Below, one piece after another: positions 18,348-27,937 of a stretch of DNA of 64,000 nt. The stretch is from an uncultured Allobosea sp. (GTDB lineage Bacteria; Pseudomonadota; Alphaproteobacteria; Rhizobiales; Beijerinckiaceae): assembly GCF_945957345.1 (NCBI RefSeq), contig NZ_CAMFKW010000018.1, positions 1 to 64,000 of the forward strand. The letters are read 5' to 3'. How positions within the stretch are numbered: position 1 is the first letter of the stretch; every line of letters begins with the position of its first letter. The notes below the pieces were generated by a model, which saw nothing but the letters and a program-made list of their open reading frames with translations, was not told the DNA's origin and did not search any database. The position numbers were made by a program, and so were the translations under genes.

Positions 18348-20060
18348 ATGCAACTCCCCTTGAAGAATGCGGCTTTCCAGAGCGATGTCCTTCCGGACAG
18401 GCGCGAGGCAAACCAGCCGCCGGAGCGGGCGCTCGGCCGCGTTATTGCCTGCGACGGCTCGCGGGCCACGATTCTCAGCGCGGTTTCCACCGGAAACTGG
18501 CTGGCCGGCGATGCCTGGGCCATTGGTCGGATGGTCTCGATCAATCTGGGTTCGAGCCGCATCGTCGCGCTGGTCTACAAGCTGCACGCCGTCGAGCCGG
18601 CCTGGAGCGAGGCCGAGGAGAACCCGATCCAGGTCGAGGTGGAATTCCTCGGCGAGGTGTTGGAAAGCGCCGATGGCCGCACGCGCTTTCAGAGCGGCAT
18701 CAGCACCTTTCCGCCGATCGGCGCGATCGCCCATCGCATCAGGGCGGGGGACCTGTCGCTCGTTCATGATCTGGGGGAGCGCTCCGGCGTCGAGATCGGC
18801 CATGTGTCGCAGGATGTGAGCATTCCGGCCACCGTCAGCGTCCAGGACATGCTCTCGCGCCATTTCGCCCTGGTCGGGACCACCGGCGTCGGCAAGTCGA
18901 GTGCGGTCGCGCTGCTGCTGCGCCGTGCCGTTTCCGTGCGCCCGCGGCTGCGCGTGCTCATCCTCGATCCGCATAACGAGTATTCCAGCGCCTTTCCGGA
19001 CCTCGCCCTGACCATCGACGGCGAGAGCCTCGATCTGCCTTTCTGGATGTTCAAGCAGGAGGAGCTGGCCGAGGTCGTGTTCCGCGGGCGTGCCGTCCTC
19101 GACGACGAGCCGGATATCCTGCGAGAGGTCGTGGCGGCGGCGCGGGCGCGCTACCGCATGCCCAGCGGGCAGGAGCTGGCGCGCGATCTCGGCTCCAGTC
19201 TCTTGAAGCGCCCGCTCGACCTCGGCATCTCGCGCCAGTCGCAGGAACCTCAGCAAGCGGGCGGCGCCGTCGATGCGGCGACACCCTATCGCCTCAAGGA
19301 CGCATTCGCGGTCATCGACGAGATGATCGGCCTGCACGAGCAGCGCTGGCCTCGCGCCGCCCTGCGCTCGCTCAAGGTGCGGCTGGAATCGCTGCATGCC
19401 GATCCGCGCTACCGCTTCATGTTCGGCCGCGCCAACATGTACGAGACGGTCGCGCCGATCCTGGCACAGGTCTTCCGCATCCCGATGCATGGCCGGCCGA
19501 TCACGGCCTTCCAACTCGGCGGCCTGCCGGGAGAAGTCGTGAACGCGGTGGCTTCGGTGCTGTCGCGCTTGGCCTTCGATCTTGCGAGCGCGAGCCTGGG
19601 CGCCTGCGAGATCCTGGTGCTCTGCGAGGAGGCGCATCGCTATGTGCCCTCCGATCCCAAGCTGGGTTTCGCCCCGACGCGGCAGGCGCTTGCCCGTATC
19701 GCCAAGGAGGGACGCAAATACGGCGCCTATCTCGGCATCGTGACGCAACGCCCGGGCGAACTCGATTCGACCATCCTGTCGCAATGCTCGACAATCTTCG
19801 CGATGCGGCTGGCCAACGAGCGCGATCAGCAGATCATCCGCTCGGCGATTTCCGACGCCTCCGCCAGCACGATCAACTTCCTGTCCTCGATCGGCAATCG
19901 CGAGGCGATCGCCTTCGGCGAGGGCGTCGCCACGACGATGCGGATGCGCTTCGCCGAGCTCAAGCCGCACGAATTGCCGGCGATGGGCGCGCGCGGCGGC
20001 GAGGTCGTGGGCCGGCTGGAGCCGACGCTGGACGATATGGTCAGGCGGATGCGTGCCTGA
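18348..20060 (+). CDS. HerA-like ATPase with HAS-barrel domain
   Basis: 570 residues. An N-terminal beta-rich region (about 25-155) fits the HAS-barrel of HerA/FtsK-like pumps. Walker A is GTTGVGKS (177-184), then LILDPHNEY, and the Walker B region is ILVLCEEAHRYVP, followed by AKEGRKYGAYLGIVTQRP and LSQCSTIFAMRL, all typical of bacterial HerA/DUF87 proteins. Such hexamers translocate DNA with a nuclease partner in archaea and in some defence systems; no NurA, SIR2, DUF4297 or other partner is adjacent. It stands alone between pdxJ (divergent) and rpoZ, so a housekeeping role is more likely than defence. Confidence 0.88.
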   Translation: MQLPLKNAAFQSDVLPDRREANQPPERALGRVIACDGSRATILSAVSTGNWLAGDAWAIGRMVSINLGSSRIVALVYKLHAVEPAWSEAEENPIQVEVEFLGEVLESADGRTRFQSGISTFPPIGAIAHRIRAGDLSLVHDLGERSGVEIGHVSQDVSIPATVSVQDMLSRHFALVGTTGVGKSSAVALLLRRAVSVRPRLRVLILDPHNEYSSAFPDLALTIDGESLDLPFWMFKQEELAEVVFRGRAVLDDEPDILREVVAAARARYRMPSGQELARDLGSSLLKRPLDLGISRQSQEPQQAGGAVDAATPYRLKDAFAVIDEMIGLHEQRWPRAALRSLKVRLESLHADPRYRFMFGRANMYETVAPILAQVFRIPMHGRPITAFQLGGLPGEVVNAVASVLSRLAFDLASASLGACEILVLCEEAHRYVPSDPKLGFAPTRQALARIAKEGRKYGAYLGIVTQRPGELDSTILSQCSTIFAMRLANERDQQIIRSAISDASASTINFLSSIGNREAIAFGEGVATTMRMRFAELKPHELPAMGARGGEVVGRLEPTLDDMVRRMRA

Positions 20061-20157
20061 GGGGGCGGCCTGCGAATTTCTTGCATCGCGGTGGCTTTGC
20101 CTGTAAGGCCGTGCTCAATCCATTTCCCTGCATCGCTGAGATCGGAAGAAGCCGGCC

Positions 20158-20547
20158 ATGGCTCGCGTTACCGTTGAAGACTGCATCGACAAGGTCGAGA
20201 ACCGCTTCGAGCTGGTGCTGCTCGCCAGCCACCGCGCGCGGATGATCCAGTCGGGCTCGTCGATCCTCGTCGCTCGCGACAACGACAAGAACCCCGTCGT
20301 CGCGCTGCGCGAGATCGCCGACGAGAAGCTCAAGCCCGAGGATCTCAAGGAAGACCTGATCCACTCACTGCAGAAGCATGTCGAGGTCGACGAGCCGGAG
20401 CAGGAGACCGTTCCGCTGCTCGCCAGCCCCACGAGCGCCGCGACGCCCGACAGCGAAGTCCAGTTCGACCGCATGAGCGAAGAGGATCTGCTGCGCGGCC
20501 TCGACGGCCTCGTGCCGCCGACCGAGAGCGCCGACGACGAGGATTGA
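20158..20547 (+). CDS. rpoZ: RNA polymerase omega subunit
   Basis: 129 residues, with the family N-terminus [47 protein letters not shown] and a long acidic tail ending in DDED, typical of alphaproteobacterial omega. It aids assembly of beta-prime into RNA polymerase and contributes to ppGpp sensitivity. It lies upstream of rsh, a conserved adjacency, but a strong terminator at 20683 separates the two. Confidence 0.97.
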   Translation: MARVTVEDCIDKVENRFELVLLASHRARMIQSGSSILVARDNDKNPVVALREIADEKLKPEDLKEDLIHSLQKHVEVDEPEQETVPLLASPTSAATPDSEVQFDRMSEEDLLRGLDGLVPPTESADDED

Positions 20548-20555
20548 TCCTCAAA

Positions 20556-20601
20556 GCATCGGCCCGAAAAGTGGTACGCGGTTTTCGGACAAAGCCGATG
20601 C
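20556..20601. repeat. Short imperfect palindrome between rpoZ and rsh
   Basis: GCATCGGC (20556-20563) pairs with GCCGATGC (20594-20601), and the inner CCGAAAA (20564-20570) pairs with TTTTCGG (20582-20588). The layout resembles a short dispersed palindrome that I recall from Rhizobiales intergenic regions. A second hairpin, AGCCCGA/TCGGGCT, follows at 20612-20628. Confidence 0.6.
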
Positions 20602-20682
20602 AAAACCAAAGAGCCCGAGTATCGGGCTGAGAAGTTCGTGACTTCGATCGGATGTGAATCGATTGTTCACCGTTTCCCAGTA

Positions 20683-20707
20683 AAGCCCGGCAGTGCCGGG
20701 CTTTTTT
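20683..20707 (+). terminator. Rho-independent terminator of rpoZ
   Basis: AAGCCCGGC (20683-20691) pairs perfectly with 20695-20703 around an AGT loop, followed by T at 20702-20707. It lies about 135 bases after rpoZ and 93 before rsh, so rsh needs its own promoter. Confidence 0.88.
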
Positions 20708-20799
20708 CATGGCCCTCATCCGGAAAACGCCTTGCTGCCGCCGATGCCTGTGCAAATAATAATGCGTTGCAATGATCGCAGGATAGGATTGGGGCCCGT

Positions 20800-23016
20800 A
20801 TGGGCATGATGCGGCAATATGAACTCGTCGATCGGGTCAGGAGCTATAACCCGAATACCGACGAGGACCTGCTCAACCGGGCCTATGTCTACGCCATGCG
20901 CGCGCATGGCACGCAGAAGCGCGCCTCCGGCGATCCGTTCTTCGCGCATCCGCTCGAAGTCGCGGCGATCCTGACCGATCTCAAGCTTGACGATGCCACC
21001 ATCGTCGCCGCCGTCCTGCATGATACGGTTGAGGACACGGCCGCGACGCTGGAAGAGATCGAGACCATGTTCGGGCCGGATATCCGCCGGCTCGTCGACG
21101 GCCTCACCAAGATCAAGAAGCTCGACCTCGTCTCGAAGAAGGCGGCGCAGGGCGAGAACTTCCGCAAGCTTCTGCTCGCCATCGCCGACGATATCCGTGT
21201 CCTGCTGGTGAAGCTCGCGGATCGCCTGCACAATATGCGGACGCTCCATTTCGTCCCGCCCGAGAAGCGCCTGCGCATCGCCGAGGAGACGATCGAGATC
21301 TATGCGCCGCTCGCTGGCCGCATGGGCATGCAGGAACTGCGCGAGGAGCTGGAGGAGCTTTCCTTCCGTCATATCAAGCCCGAGGCCCACGCCACCGTGA
21401 CCAAGCGGCTGGAGGAAGTGACCGCGCGGGAAGGCAAGGTCATCGGCGAGATCGAGGAGGATCTGAAGGGCAAGCTCGCCGCCAGCGGCATCCAGGCCGA
21501 GGTCTTCGGGCGGCGCAAGCGGCCTTATTCGATCTGGAAGAAGATGGAGCGCAAGTCGGTCTCCTTCGAGCAGCTCTCCGACATCTTCGGCTTCCGCGTC
21601 ATCGTCGAGAAGCCGGAGGATTGCTACCGGGTGCTCGGCATCGTCCATATGACCTGGCCAATGGTACCGGGCCGCTACAAGGATTACATCTCGACGCCCA
21701 AGCAGAACGACTATCGGTCGATCCATACGACGGTCGTCGGCCCCGGCCATAGCCGCGTCGAACTACAGATCCGCACAGACAACATGGACCGCATCGCCGA
21801 ATACGGCATTGCCGCCCACGCCCATTACAAGGATGGCCGGGCCGGCCAGCCGATCGGCCTCGCCGATGAGAGCCGCGCCTATCAATGGCTGCGCCGCACC
21901 GTCGACCTGCTGGCCGAGGGCGACAGTCCCGAGGAGTTCCTCGAACACACCAAGCTCGAGCTCTTCCACGACCAGGTCTTCTGCTTCACGCCGAAGGGGC
22001 GGCTCATCGCCCTGCCGCGCGGCGCGACGCCGATCGATTTCGCCTATGCCGTCCATACCGATGTCGGCAACAGCGCCGTCGGCGCCAAGATCAATGGCCG
22101 CATCGCGCCGCTTCTGACGGAATTGCAGAACGGCGACGAGGTCGAGATCACCCGTGCCGATGGGCAGGCGCCGCCGGCCGCTTGGGAATCGCTCGTCGTC
22201 ACCGGCAAGGCCCGCGCCGCGATCCGCCGCGCCACCCGCGCCGCGGTGCGCCGCCAGTATGCCGGCCTCGGTCGCCAGATTCTCGAGCGGGCCTTCTCCC
22301 GTGCCGAGCGCGCCTTCTCCGACGACAAGCTCAAGGCGGCACTGAAGCGCCTTGCCCGCAACACGGTCGACGACGTGCTCGCGGCCGTCGGGCGCGGCGA
22401 GATGTATTCCGGCGACGTGGTCAAGGCGGTCTATCCGGATCTCGAACCCGAGAAGCGTGGCTCCTCCGACGGTAAGCCGGGCGCGGCTGCCAATGGCAAG
22501 GGCTGGTTCGAATTGCGCCAGGGCGAGAACCTCAAGTTCAAGCTGCCTGGAGAGGAGCCGGACACGGCGATCCCGATCCGGGGCCTTGGCGGCGACCTGC
22601 CGGTACGCTTCGCACCGCATGGCGGCGCCGTGCCGGGCGACCGCATCGTCGGCATCCTGACGCCGGGCGAGGGCGTGACGATCTACCCGATCCAGTCGCC
22701 GGCGCTCGCTGCCTTCGACAACGAGCCGGATCGCTGGCTCGATGTCCGCTGGGACCTCGACGACAAGGTGCCGCAGCGCTTCCCGGCGCGCATCGCCCTG
22801 AAATCGATCAACGAGCCCGGCTCGCTCGCCCAGATCACCACCACGATCGCCGAGCATGACGGGAACATCGATTCCGTCTCGATGAACCGACCGAACCAGG
22901 ACTTCACCGACGTCACTATCGACCTCACGGTCTGGGACCTGAAGCACCTTTCGGCGATCATCAGCGAGTTGCGCGAGAAGCGGGTGATCAGCAGGGTGGA
23001 GCGCGTGGTCGGGTAG
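20800..23016 (+). CDS. rsh: Bifunctional (p)ppGpp synthetase/hydrolase (RelA/SpoT homologue)
   Basis: 738 residues, full-length Rsh. The HD hydrolase domain has HDTVED at residues 74-79, so hydrolysis should be active. The synthetase domain follows (RRKRPYSIWKKM, FGFRVIV, GRYKDYISTPKQNDYRSIHT, ELQIRT), then TGS (FCFTPKGRLIALPRGATPIDFAY), a helical region and a C-terminal ACT domain (SINEPGSLAQITTTIAEHDGNI). It makes and degrades the alarmone in amino-acid and carbon starvation, binding ribosomes. Rhizobiales generally carry this single long Rsh. A downstream ATG at 20809 is an alternative start. Confidence 0.96.
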   Translation: MGMMRQYELVDRVRSYNPNTDEDLLNRAYVYAMRAHGTQKRASGDPFFAHPLEVAAILTDLKLDDATIVAAVLHDTVEDTAATLEEIETMFGPDIRRLVDGLTKIKKLDLVSKKAAQGENFRKLLLAIADDIRVLLVKLADRLHNMRTLHFVPPEKRLRIAEETIEIYAPLAGRMGMQELREELEELSFRHIKPEAHATVTKRLEEVTAREGKVIGEIEEDLKGKLAASGIQAEVFGRRKRPYSIWKKMERKSVSFEQLSDIFGFRVIVEKPEDCYRVLGIVHMTWPMVPGRYKDYISTPKQNDYRSIHTTVVGPGHSRVELQIRTDNMDRIAEYGIAAHAHYKDGRAGQPIGLADESRAYQWLRRTVDLLAEGDSPEEFLEHTKLELFHDQVFCFTPKGRLIALPRGATPIDFAYAVHTDVGNSAVGAKINGRIAPLLTELQNGDEVEITRADGQAPPAAWESLVVTGKARAAIRRATRAAVRRQYAGLGRQILERAFSRAERAFSDDKLKAALKRLARNTVDDVLAAVGRGEMYSGDVVKAVYPDLEPEKRGSSDGKPGAAANGKGWFELRQGENLKFKLPGEEPDTAIPIRGLGGDLPVRFAPHGGAVPGDRIVGILTPGEGVTIYPIQSPALAAFDNEPDRWLDVRWDLDDKVPQRFPARIALKSINEPGSLAQITTTIAEHDGNIDSVSMNRPNQDFTDVTIDLTVWDLKHLSAIISELREKRVISRVERVVG

Positions 23017-23068
23017 GGCAAGCCAGCCATTATGCCGGGCCGGCCGTAGGCCTGACCCCGAAATCACC

Positions 23069-23203
23069 TTTGTCATTCCGGGGCTTCGCGTAGCGAAGAA
23101 CCCGGAACCCACGGCTGGGCGAGCGGCTCTTCATGCGGCATGGGATGTCTCACCCGGTCGTGGGTTCCGGGCTCGCGCCTGTGGCGCGCCCCGGAATGAC
23201 AAA
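23069..23203. repeat. Long palindromic intergenic element, family A copy 2
   Basis: The 135-bp element has the same outer inverted ends as the copy at 8174-8304 (TTTGTCATTCCGGGG at 23069 and its complement ending 23203) and the same GAACCCGG..CCCAC inner arms. The CTTCGC/GCGAAG hairpin is on the left here and on the right in copy 1, so the copy is inverted. It sits between the convergent ends of rsh and the LysR gene. Confidence 0.85.
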
Positions 23204-23235
23204 GGGTGCGGTCTCAGCGCAGGAGCGACCAGCCA

Positions 23236-24075
23236 CTACCCCCGGAACGCCGCCGCAAGCTCCCGCACGAAAGCGCCCGCGCGCGGCGACGCGACATTGC
23301 TCCGAAGCACGACCTGTGATCCGCCGAGCGACGGCAGGTTCCATGCGGGACCGATATCGATCGTGCCTGCTGGTGCGATTCGCGTGGCCAGTGGCGAGAC
23401 ACCGAGCCCGACCTGAACGGCCGCCGCAACTGCCGCCATGCCGCCGCCGACGAAGGCTTCGCGCCAGGCGATGCCGGCACGATCCAATGTATCCATGCTG
23501 TGCCGGCGCAAACGGCATTCGGCGACGAGGCTGACGAGTGGCACGGGCGCATCGGCCTGCCGAACGAGACCAGGCGCCGCGAACCAGCCGACCGGATCGT
23601 CGCGCAGGACCTCTCCGGTCCGTCCGGCCGCGAGCCGGCGGACGATCACGACATCGAGTTCGCCACGTTCCAAAGCTTCTTCCAGCATCCGCGACGGCTC
23701 GATCCGCAGATTGATGACGATGCCGGGGTCATGGGCCGTCAGGCGTGCCAGCACCGCGGGAACCTCGGCCCCGACAGCCTGCTCGCTGATGCCGACCGCG
23801 ATATGCTCCGGCGTGACCGCAAAGGCCGCGAGCGCCTTGCCATGCGCCGCCAGCAACTCACGCGCGGCCGGCAGGAAGCGCTCGCCCTCCGCAGTCAGAC
23901 GAACAAGGCGGGGATGTCGCTGCAGCAGCATTCGGCCGAGCCCTTCTTCGAGGCGTTTGACCCGCGTGCTGACCAGCGATTGCGTCGTGCCGAGTGCCTC
24001 GGCGGCGCGGGTGAAGCTCTTCAGCTCGGCCGCACGCAGGAAGGAGGCGACCGCGTCGATGTCCAGAGTGCTCAT
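23236..24075 (-). CDS. LysR-family transcriptional regulator
   Basis: 279 residues. The N-terminal winged HTH is intact (VASFLRAAELKSFTRAAEALGTTQSLVSTRVKRLEE), followed by the periplasmic-binding-protein-like effector domain (AVGISEQAVGAE..., LDVVIVRRLAAG, GLGVSPLATR). It is slightly shorter than the usual 295-310. It is divergent from a tautomerase gene across 112 bases holding several AT-rich inverted repeats, so it most likely controls that gene. Confidence 0.92.
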   Translation of the reverse strand: MSTLDIDAVASFLRAAELKSFTRAAEALGTTQSLVSTRVKRLEEGLGRMLLQRHPRLVRLTAEGERFLPAARELLAAHGKALAAFAVTPEHIAVGISEQAVGAEVPAVLARLTAHDPGIVINLRIEPSRMLEEALERGELDVVIVRRLAAGRTGEVLRDDPVGWFAAPGLVRQADAPVPLVSLVAECRLRRHSMDTLDRAGIAWREAFVGGGMAAVAAAVQVGLGVSPLATRIAPAGTIDIGPAWNLPSLGGSQVVLRSNVASPRAGAFVRELAAAFRG

Positions 24076-24077
24076 AA

Positions 24078-24116
24078 ATCATGATACCATATCATTGATA
24101 TCAGCATAGATATGAT
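24078..24116. promoter_or_regulatory. Cluster of AT-rich palindromes upstream of LysR, candidate operator
   Basis: ATCATGAT (24078-24085), ATATCA-T-TGATAT (24089-24101) and ATATC/GATAT six bases apart (24098-24102 with 24109-24113) lie just upstream of the LysR start. The stretch is far more AT-rich than its surroundings. LysR proteins usually autoregulate from and activate across such a divergent region; the binding site itself is inferred. Confidence 0.5.
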
Positions 24117-24187
24117 TATCAACTTATCGGAAGCGACCTATGGTGTTCTTCGAAAGGCGCGGTTGCGCCTCGACACGGAGAGAGACC

Positions 24188-24571
24188 ATGCCCCTCATCA
24201 GGATTTCCATGCGCCGTGGCCGCCCGGCTTCCGAGCCGGCCGCCATCATCGACGGCGTCTACAAGGCGCTGCGCGAGACTTTCGAGGTGCCGGAGAAAGA
24301 CCTCTTCGCCGTCGTCCACCAGCACGATGCCGACGAGTTCGTCTTCGACGCCAATTATTTCGGCTTCAACCGCAGCGACAGGCTGGTGATCATTCAGCTC
24401 ACCGTCGCCAATACGCGCGGCGTCACGCAGAAGAAGAAGCTCTACGCCGCGATCGTCGAGAACCTCATGAAGGAGCCCGGCCTGAAGCCGGACGACATCT
24501 TCATCAACCTCGTCGAGGTCAAGCGCGAGGACTGGTCCTTCGGCGGCGGCATCGCGCAATACGTGGCGTGA
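24188..24571 (+). CDS. Tautomerase-superfamily protein, malonate-semialdehyde-decarboxylase-like
   Basis: 127 residues. After Met removal Pro-1 would be the catalytic base (MPLIRISM), the hallmark of the superfamily. The length and layout, and the end DWSFGGGIAQY, resemble malonate semialdehyde decarboxylase rather than the 62-residue 4-oxalocrotonate tautomerases. Asp37 in VPEKDLF and Arg76 in VANTRG line up with catalytic residues I recall for MSAD, but the second active-site Arg of that enzyme is replaced. Exact activity is therefore open. The ATG at 24188 has GGAGA upstream. It is divergent from the LysR regulator. Confidence 0.82.
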   Translation: MPLIRISMRRGRPASEPAAIIDGVYKALRETFEVPEKDLFAVVHQHDADEFVFDANYFGFNRSDRLVIIQLTVANTRGVTQKKKLYAAIVENLMKEPGLKPDDIFINLVEVKREDWSFGGGIAQYVA

Positions 24572-24634
24572 GGCGCGTGGGGCGCGCAGGCACGCAGTTT
24601 CCTCCCGAGCGCTCCTGTCCTAAATCCTGTCTTC

Positions 24635-25396
24635 ATGGAATGGACCGACGAGGGCACGATCATCGGCCTCAAGGCTCATGGCGAAAGCGCCGTGATCCTG
24701 GAGGCGATGACGCGCGAGCATGGCCGCCATCTCGGCCTCGTCAGGGCCGGGCGCTCCGCCAAGGCCCAGGCCTCGCTCCAGCCCGGCAACAATGTCTCGC
24801 TGACCTGGCGCGCCCGGCTCGACGAGCATCTCGGCGAGTACAAGGTCGAATTGCTGACCTCCCATGCCGCCCGCCTGATCGCCGCGCCGGTCGCGCTCTA
24901 CGGGCTCGGCACCATCGCCGGCCTGCTGCGCCTGCTGCCTGAGCGCGATCCGCATCCCGGCCTCTATGAAGGGCTGTCCGTCCTCGTTGCCCATCTCGAC
25001 GAGGCGGAGATGGCGCCGGCCCTGATCATCCGCTTCGAACTGGCGATGCTGACGGAGCTGGGCTTCGGGCTCGATCTCGCACGCTGCGCCGTCACCGGCT
25101 CGCCCGACGATCTCAGCCATGTCTCGCCGAAATCCGGCAAGGCGGTCAGTCGGAAGGCTGCGCAGCCCTATCTGGACCGCCTGCTGAAGCTGCCCTCGTT
25201 TCTCGTCGAAGGGCAGGGCGGGCGCCGGCCGTCACCCGCCGATATCCTCTCGGGCTTCGCCCTCACGGGCTTCTTCCTGCGCCGCCATATCCTCGATCCG
25301 CGCGGCCTGCGCGAGCCTCCTGAGCGGGCGCGACTGGTTGAAATGGCGACGCGGGCCGCGGCGAATGCGCCGCCAGCCGAATCATCCACCGGCTAA
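24635..25396 (+). CDS. recO: DNA repair protein RecO
   Basis: 253 residues with the OB-fold N-terminus (WTDEGTIIGLKAHGESAVILEAMTREHGRH), RAGRSAKAQASLQPGN, and the helical C-terminal half (FELAMLTELGFGLDLARCAVTG). The four-Cys zinc cluster of some RecO proteins is reduced to one Cys, as is common in alphaproteobacteria. RecO loads RecA on SSB-coated gaps with RecR. It precedes parC by 122 bases on the same strand. Confidence 0.95.
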   Translation: MEWTDEGTIIGLKAHGESAVILEAMTREHGRHLGLVRAGRSAKAQASLQPGNNVSLTWRARLDEHLGEYKVELLTSHAARLIAAPVALYGLGTIAGLLRLLPERDPHPGLYEGLSVLVAHLDEAEMAPALIIRFELAMLTELGFGLDLARCAVTGSPDDLSHVSPKSGKAVSRKAAQPYLDRLLKLPSFLVEGQGGRRPSPADILSGFALTGFFLRRHILDPRGLREPPERARLVEMATRAAANAPPAESSTG

Positions 25397-25518
25397 GCGC
25401 GAAAAGGCCGCCCCTGCGTTTGCGCGGGGGGCTTCGTACCTGCATTGTTCTGGCGGGCCGATTCGCGACGTGCCATAGAGCAGGCGCGAATTTTGGACAG
25501 CACGAGGGCTGACGCAGC

Positions 25519-27765
25519 ATGGGCAAACCGGTCGATCCGCCGCCGGAAGACGAGTCCGAGCGCATCGATCTGAAATCGGCGCTCGAAGAGCGCTATCTCG
25601 CCTATGCGCTCTCCACGATCATGCACCGCGCCCTGCCGGATGCGCGCGACGGCCTGAAGCCGGTCCATCGCCGCATCCTGCATGCCATGCGGCTGCTCCG
25701 GCTCGATCCCGGTCAGGTCCACAAGAAATGCGCCCGCATCGTCGGCGACGTCATCGGCAAGTTCCACCCGCATGGCGATCAGTCGGTCTATGACGCGCTG
25801 GTCCGCCTCGCGCAGGATTTCGCCCAGCGCTACCCACTCGTCGACGGGCAGGGCAATTTCGGCAATATCGACGGCGATAACGCCGCCGCCTATCGTTACA
25901 CTGAAGCGCGGATGACTGAGGTCGCGCGCCTCCTGCTCGATGGCATCGACGAGGACGCGGTCGATTTCCGCGAGACCTATAATGGCGAGGACGAGGAGCC
26001 GGTCGTGCTCCCGGCCGCCTTCCCGAACCTGCTCGCCAACGGCTCGCAAGGCATCGCGGTCGGCATGGCGACCTCGATCCCGCCGCATAATGCGGCTGAG
26101 CTCTGCGACGCTGCGCTCTACCTGATCCAGCACCCGGAGACCTCCTCCGAGCAGCTCATGACCTTCGTGCCCGGCCCGGATTTCCCGACCGGCGGCATCA
26201 TCGTCGAGAGCCGGGCCTCGATGGCGGAGACCTACCGCACCGGCCGCGGCGCCTTCCGCACCCGCGCGCGCTGGCATGTCGAGGACCAGGGCCGCGGCAC
26301 CTGGCTCGCGGTCGTCACCGAGATTCCCTACATGGTCTCGAAGGGCCGGTTGATCGAGAAGATCGCTGAGCTGCTCAACGACAAGAAGCTGCCGCTGGTC
26401 GCGGATCTGCGCGACGAGTCGGCCGAGGACATCCGCATCGTCATCGAGCCGCGCGCCCGCAATGTCGATCCCAACCTGATGATGGAATCGCTGTTCCGGC
26501 TGTCCGAGCTCGAAGCGCGCATTTCCATGAATATGAACGTGCTGACCGGCGGGCTGGTGCCGCGCGTGCTCGGCCTCGCCGAGGCTCTGCGCGCCTGGCT
26601 CGACCATCGCCGCGAGGTCTTGCAGCGGCGCTCGCGCTTCCGGCTCGGCCAGATCGACAAGCGCCTCGAAATCCTGCGCGGCCTGCTGATCGTCTATCTC
26701 GATCTCGACCGGGTGATCAAAATCATCCGCGAGGAGGACGAACCCAAGATCGAGCTGATGAAGGTATTCGACCTCACGGAGATCCAGGCCAACGCCATCC
26801 TCGACACGCGCCTGCGCGCCTTGCGCAAGCTCGAGGAGATGCAGCTCAAGACCGAGCTCGACGAATTGACCAAGGAGAAGGAGCAGATCGAGACGCTGCT
26901 CGGCTCCGAGGCGACGCAGTGGAAGACCATCGCCTGGGACATCCGGCAGGTGAAGAAGACCTTCGGCCCGGAAACCGCGATCGGCAAGCGCCGCACCGAT
27001 TTCGCGGATATGCCGGAGACCGCCGATATCGACCTGACCCAGGCCATGGTCGAGCGCGAGCCGATCACGGTCGTGATCTCGAAGAAGGGCTGGATTCGCG
27101 CCCTGAAGGGCCATGTTCAGGACAAGTCGAGCTTCTCCTTCAAGGGCGACGACGCGCTCCAGACCGCCTTCTTCACCGAGACGACGGCGAAGGTGCTGGT
27201 GCTCGCCTCGAACGGCAAGGTCTTCACGCTGGATGCGTCCAAGCTCCCCGGTGGGCGCGGCTTCGGCGATCCGATCCGCCTGATGATCGAGCTGGAGGAG
27301 ACGGCCGAGATCGTCTCCGCCTTCCCCTACAAGCCCGCCTCGAAGCTGCTGATGGTGACGAGCGAGGGCAGGGGCTTCGTGGCGCCGGCCGACGATGTCG
27401 TCGCCAATACCCGCAAAGGACGGCAGGTGCTCAATGTCGATGGCACCCATGTCGCGATGCTGGCCGTGCCGGCCGATGGCGACCATGTCGCGATCATCGG
27501 CGAGAACCGCAAGCTGCTCTGCTTCCCGATCTCGGAAGTGGCGGAGATGGGTCGCGGCAAGGGCGTGCGCCTGCAGCGCTACAAGGATGGCGGTCTCTCC
27601 GACGCCAAGACCTTCAACCTCGCTGATGGCCTGACCTGGCTCGACACCTCCGGTCGGACCTGGACGGTGACGCAGGCCGATCTTCTGGAATGGCTCGGCC
27701 ACCGCGCCGAAGCCGGCCGCCTGCCGCCCAAGGGCTTCCCGAAGAGCAATACGTTCGGGGGGTGA
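25519..27765 (+). CDS. parC: DNA topoisomerase IV subunit A
   Basis: 748 residues. The breakage-reunion domain has [45 protein letters not shown] and the catalytic Tyr127 in [13 protein letters not shown]-terminal beta-pinwheel region follows from about residue 500 without a GyrA-box, which distinguishes ParC from GyrA; the length is also ParC-like. With ParE it decatenates daughter chromosomes. parE is not in the window. Confidence 0.96.
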   Translation: MGKPVDPPPEDESERIDLKSALEERYLAYALSTIMHRALPDARDGLKPVHRRILHAMRLLRLDPGQVHKKCARIVGDVIGKFHPHGDQSVYDALVRLAQDFAQRYPLVDGQGNFGNIDGDNAAAYRYTEARMTEVARLLLDGIDEDAVDFRETYNGEDEEPVVLPAAFPNLLANGSQGIAVGMATSIPPHNAAELCDAALYLIQHPETSSEQLMTFVPGPDFPTGGIIVESRASMAETYRTGRGAFRTRARWHVEDQGRGTWLAVVTEIPYMVSKGRLIEKIAELLNDKKLPLVADLRDESAEDIRIVIEPRARNVDPNLMMESLFRLSELEARISMNMNVLTGGLVPRVLGLAEALRAWLDHRREVLQRRSRFRLGQIDKRLEILRGLLIVYLDLDRVIKIIREEDEPKIELMKVFDLTEIQANAILDTRLRALRKLEEMQLKTELDELTKEKEQIETLLGSEATQWKTIAWDIRQVKKTFGPETAIGKRRTDFADMPETADIDLTQAMVEREPITVVISKKGWIRALKGHVQDKSSFSFKGDDALQTAFFTETTAKVLVLASNGKVFTLDASKLPGGRGFGDPIRLMIELEETAEIVSAFPYKPASKLLMVTSEGRGFVAPADDVVANTRKGRQVLNVDGTHVAMLAVPADGDHVAIIGENRKLLCFPISEVAEMGRGKGVRLQRYKDGGLSDAKTFNLADGLTWLDTSGRTWTVTQADLLEWLGHRAEAGRLPPKGFPKSNTFGG

Positions 27766-27808
27766 CGCCGCTCGGGCTTGCTGACAAGGCAGCGCGAACT
27801 GCGACGGA

Positions 27809-27838
27809 GAAACCCTCTCCTTACAGGAGAGGGGTTTC
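27809..27838. terminator. Hairpin between convergent parC and outer-membrane gene
   Basis: GAAACCCTCTCC (27809-27820) pairs with GGAGAGGGGTTTC (27826-27838) with a single bulge and a five-base loop. It lies between the two convergent stops. Only a short T stretch is included in the stem end, so termination in both directions is likely but not certain. Confidence 0.55.
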
Positions 27839-27937
27839 CCGCGCTGGAAAATTGGAACGTTTCGCCCGAGAACGACGCCAGATCAACGGCTTGCGCGCGA
27901 AACCGGAATCAATCCCGCAACCGCTTGAATCAAACCC

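Noticed and set aside
18348..20547. HerA-like ATPase plus rpoZ as a defence island
   Set aside because: No nuclease, SIR2, methylase or transposase is nearby and the flanking genes are core.
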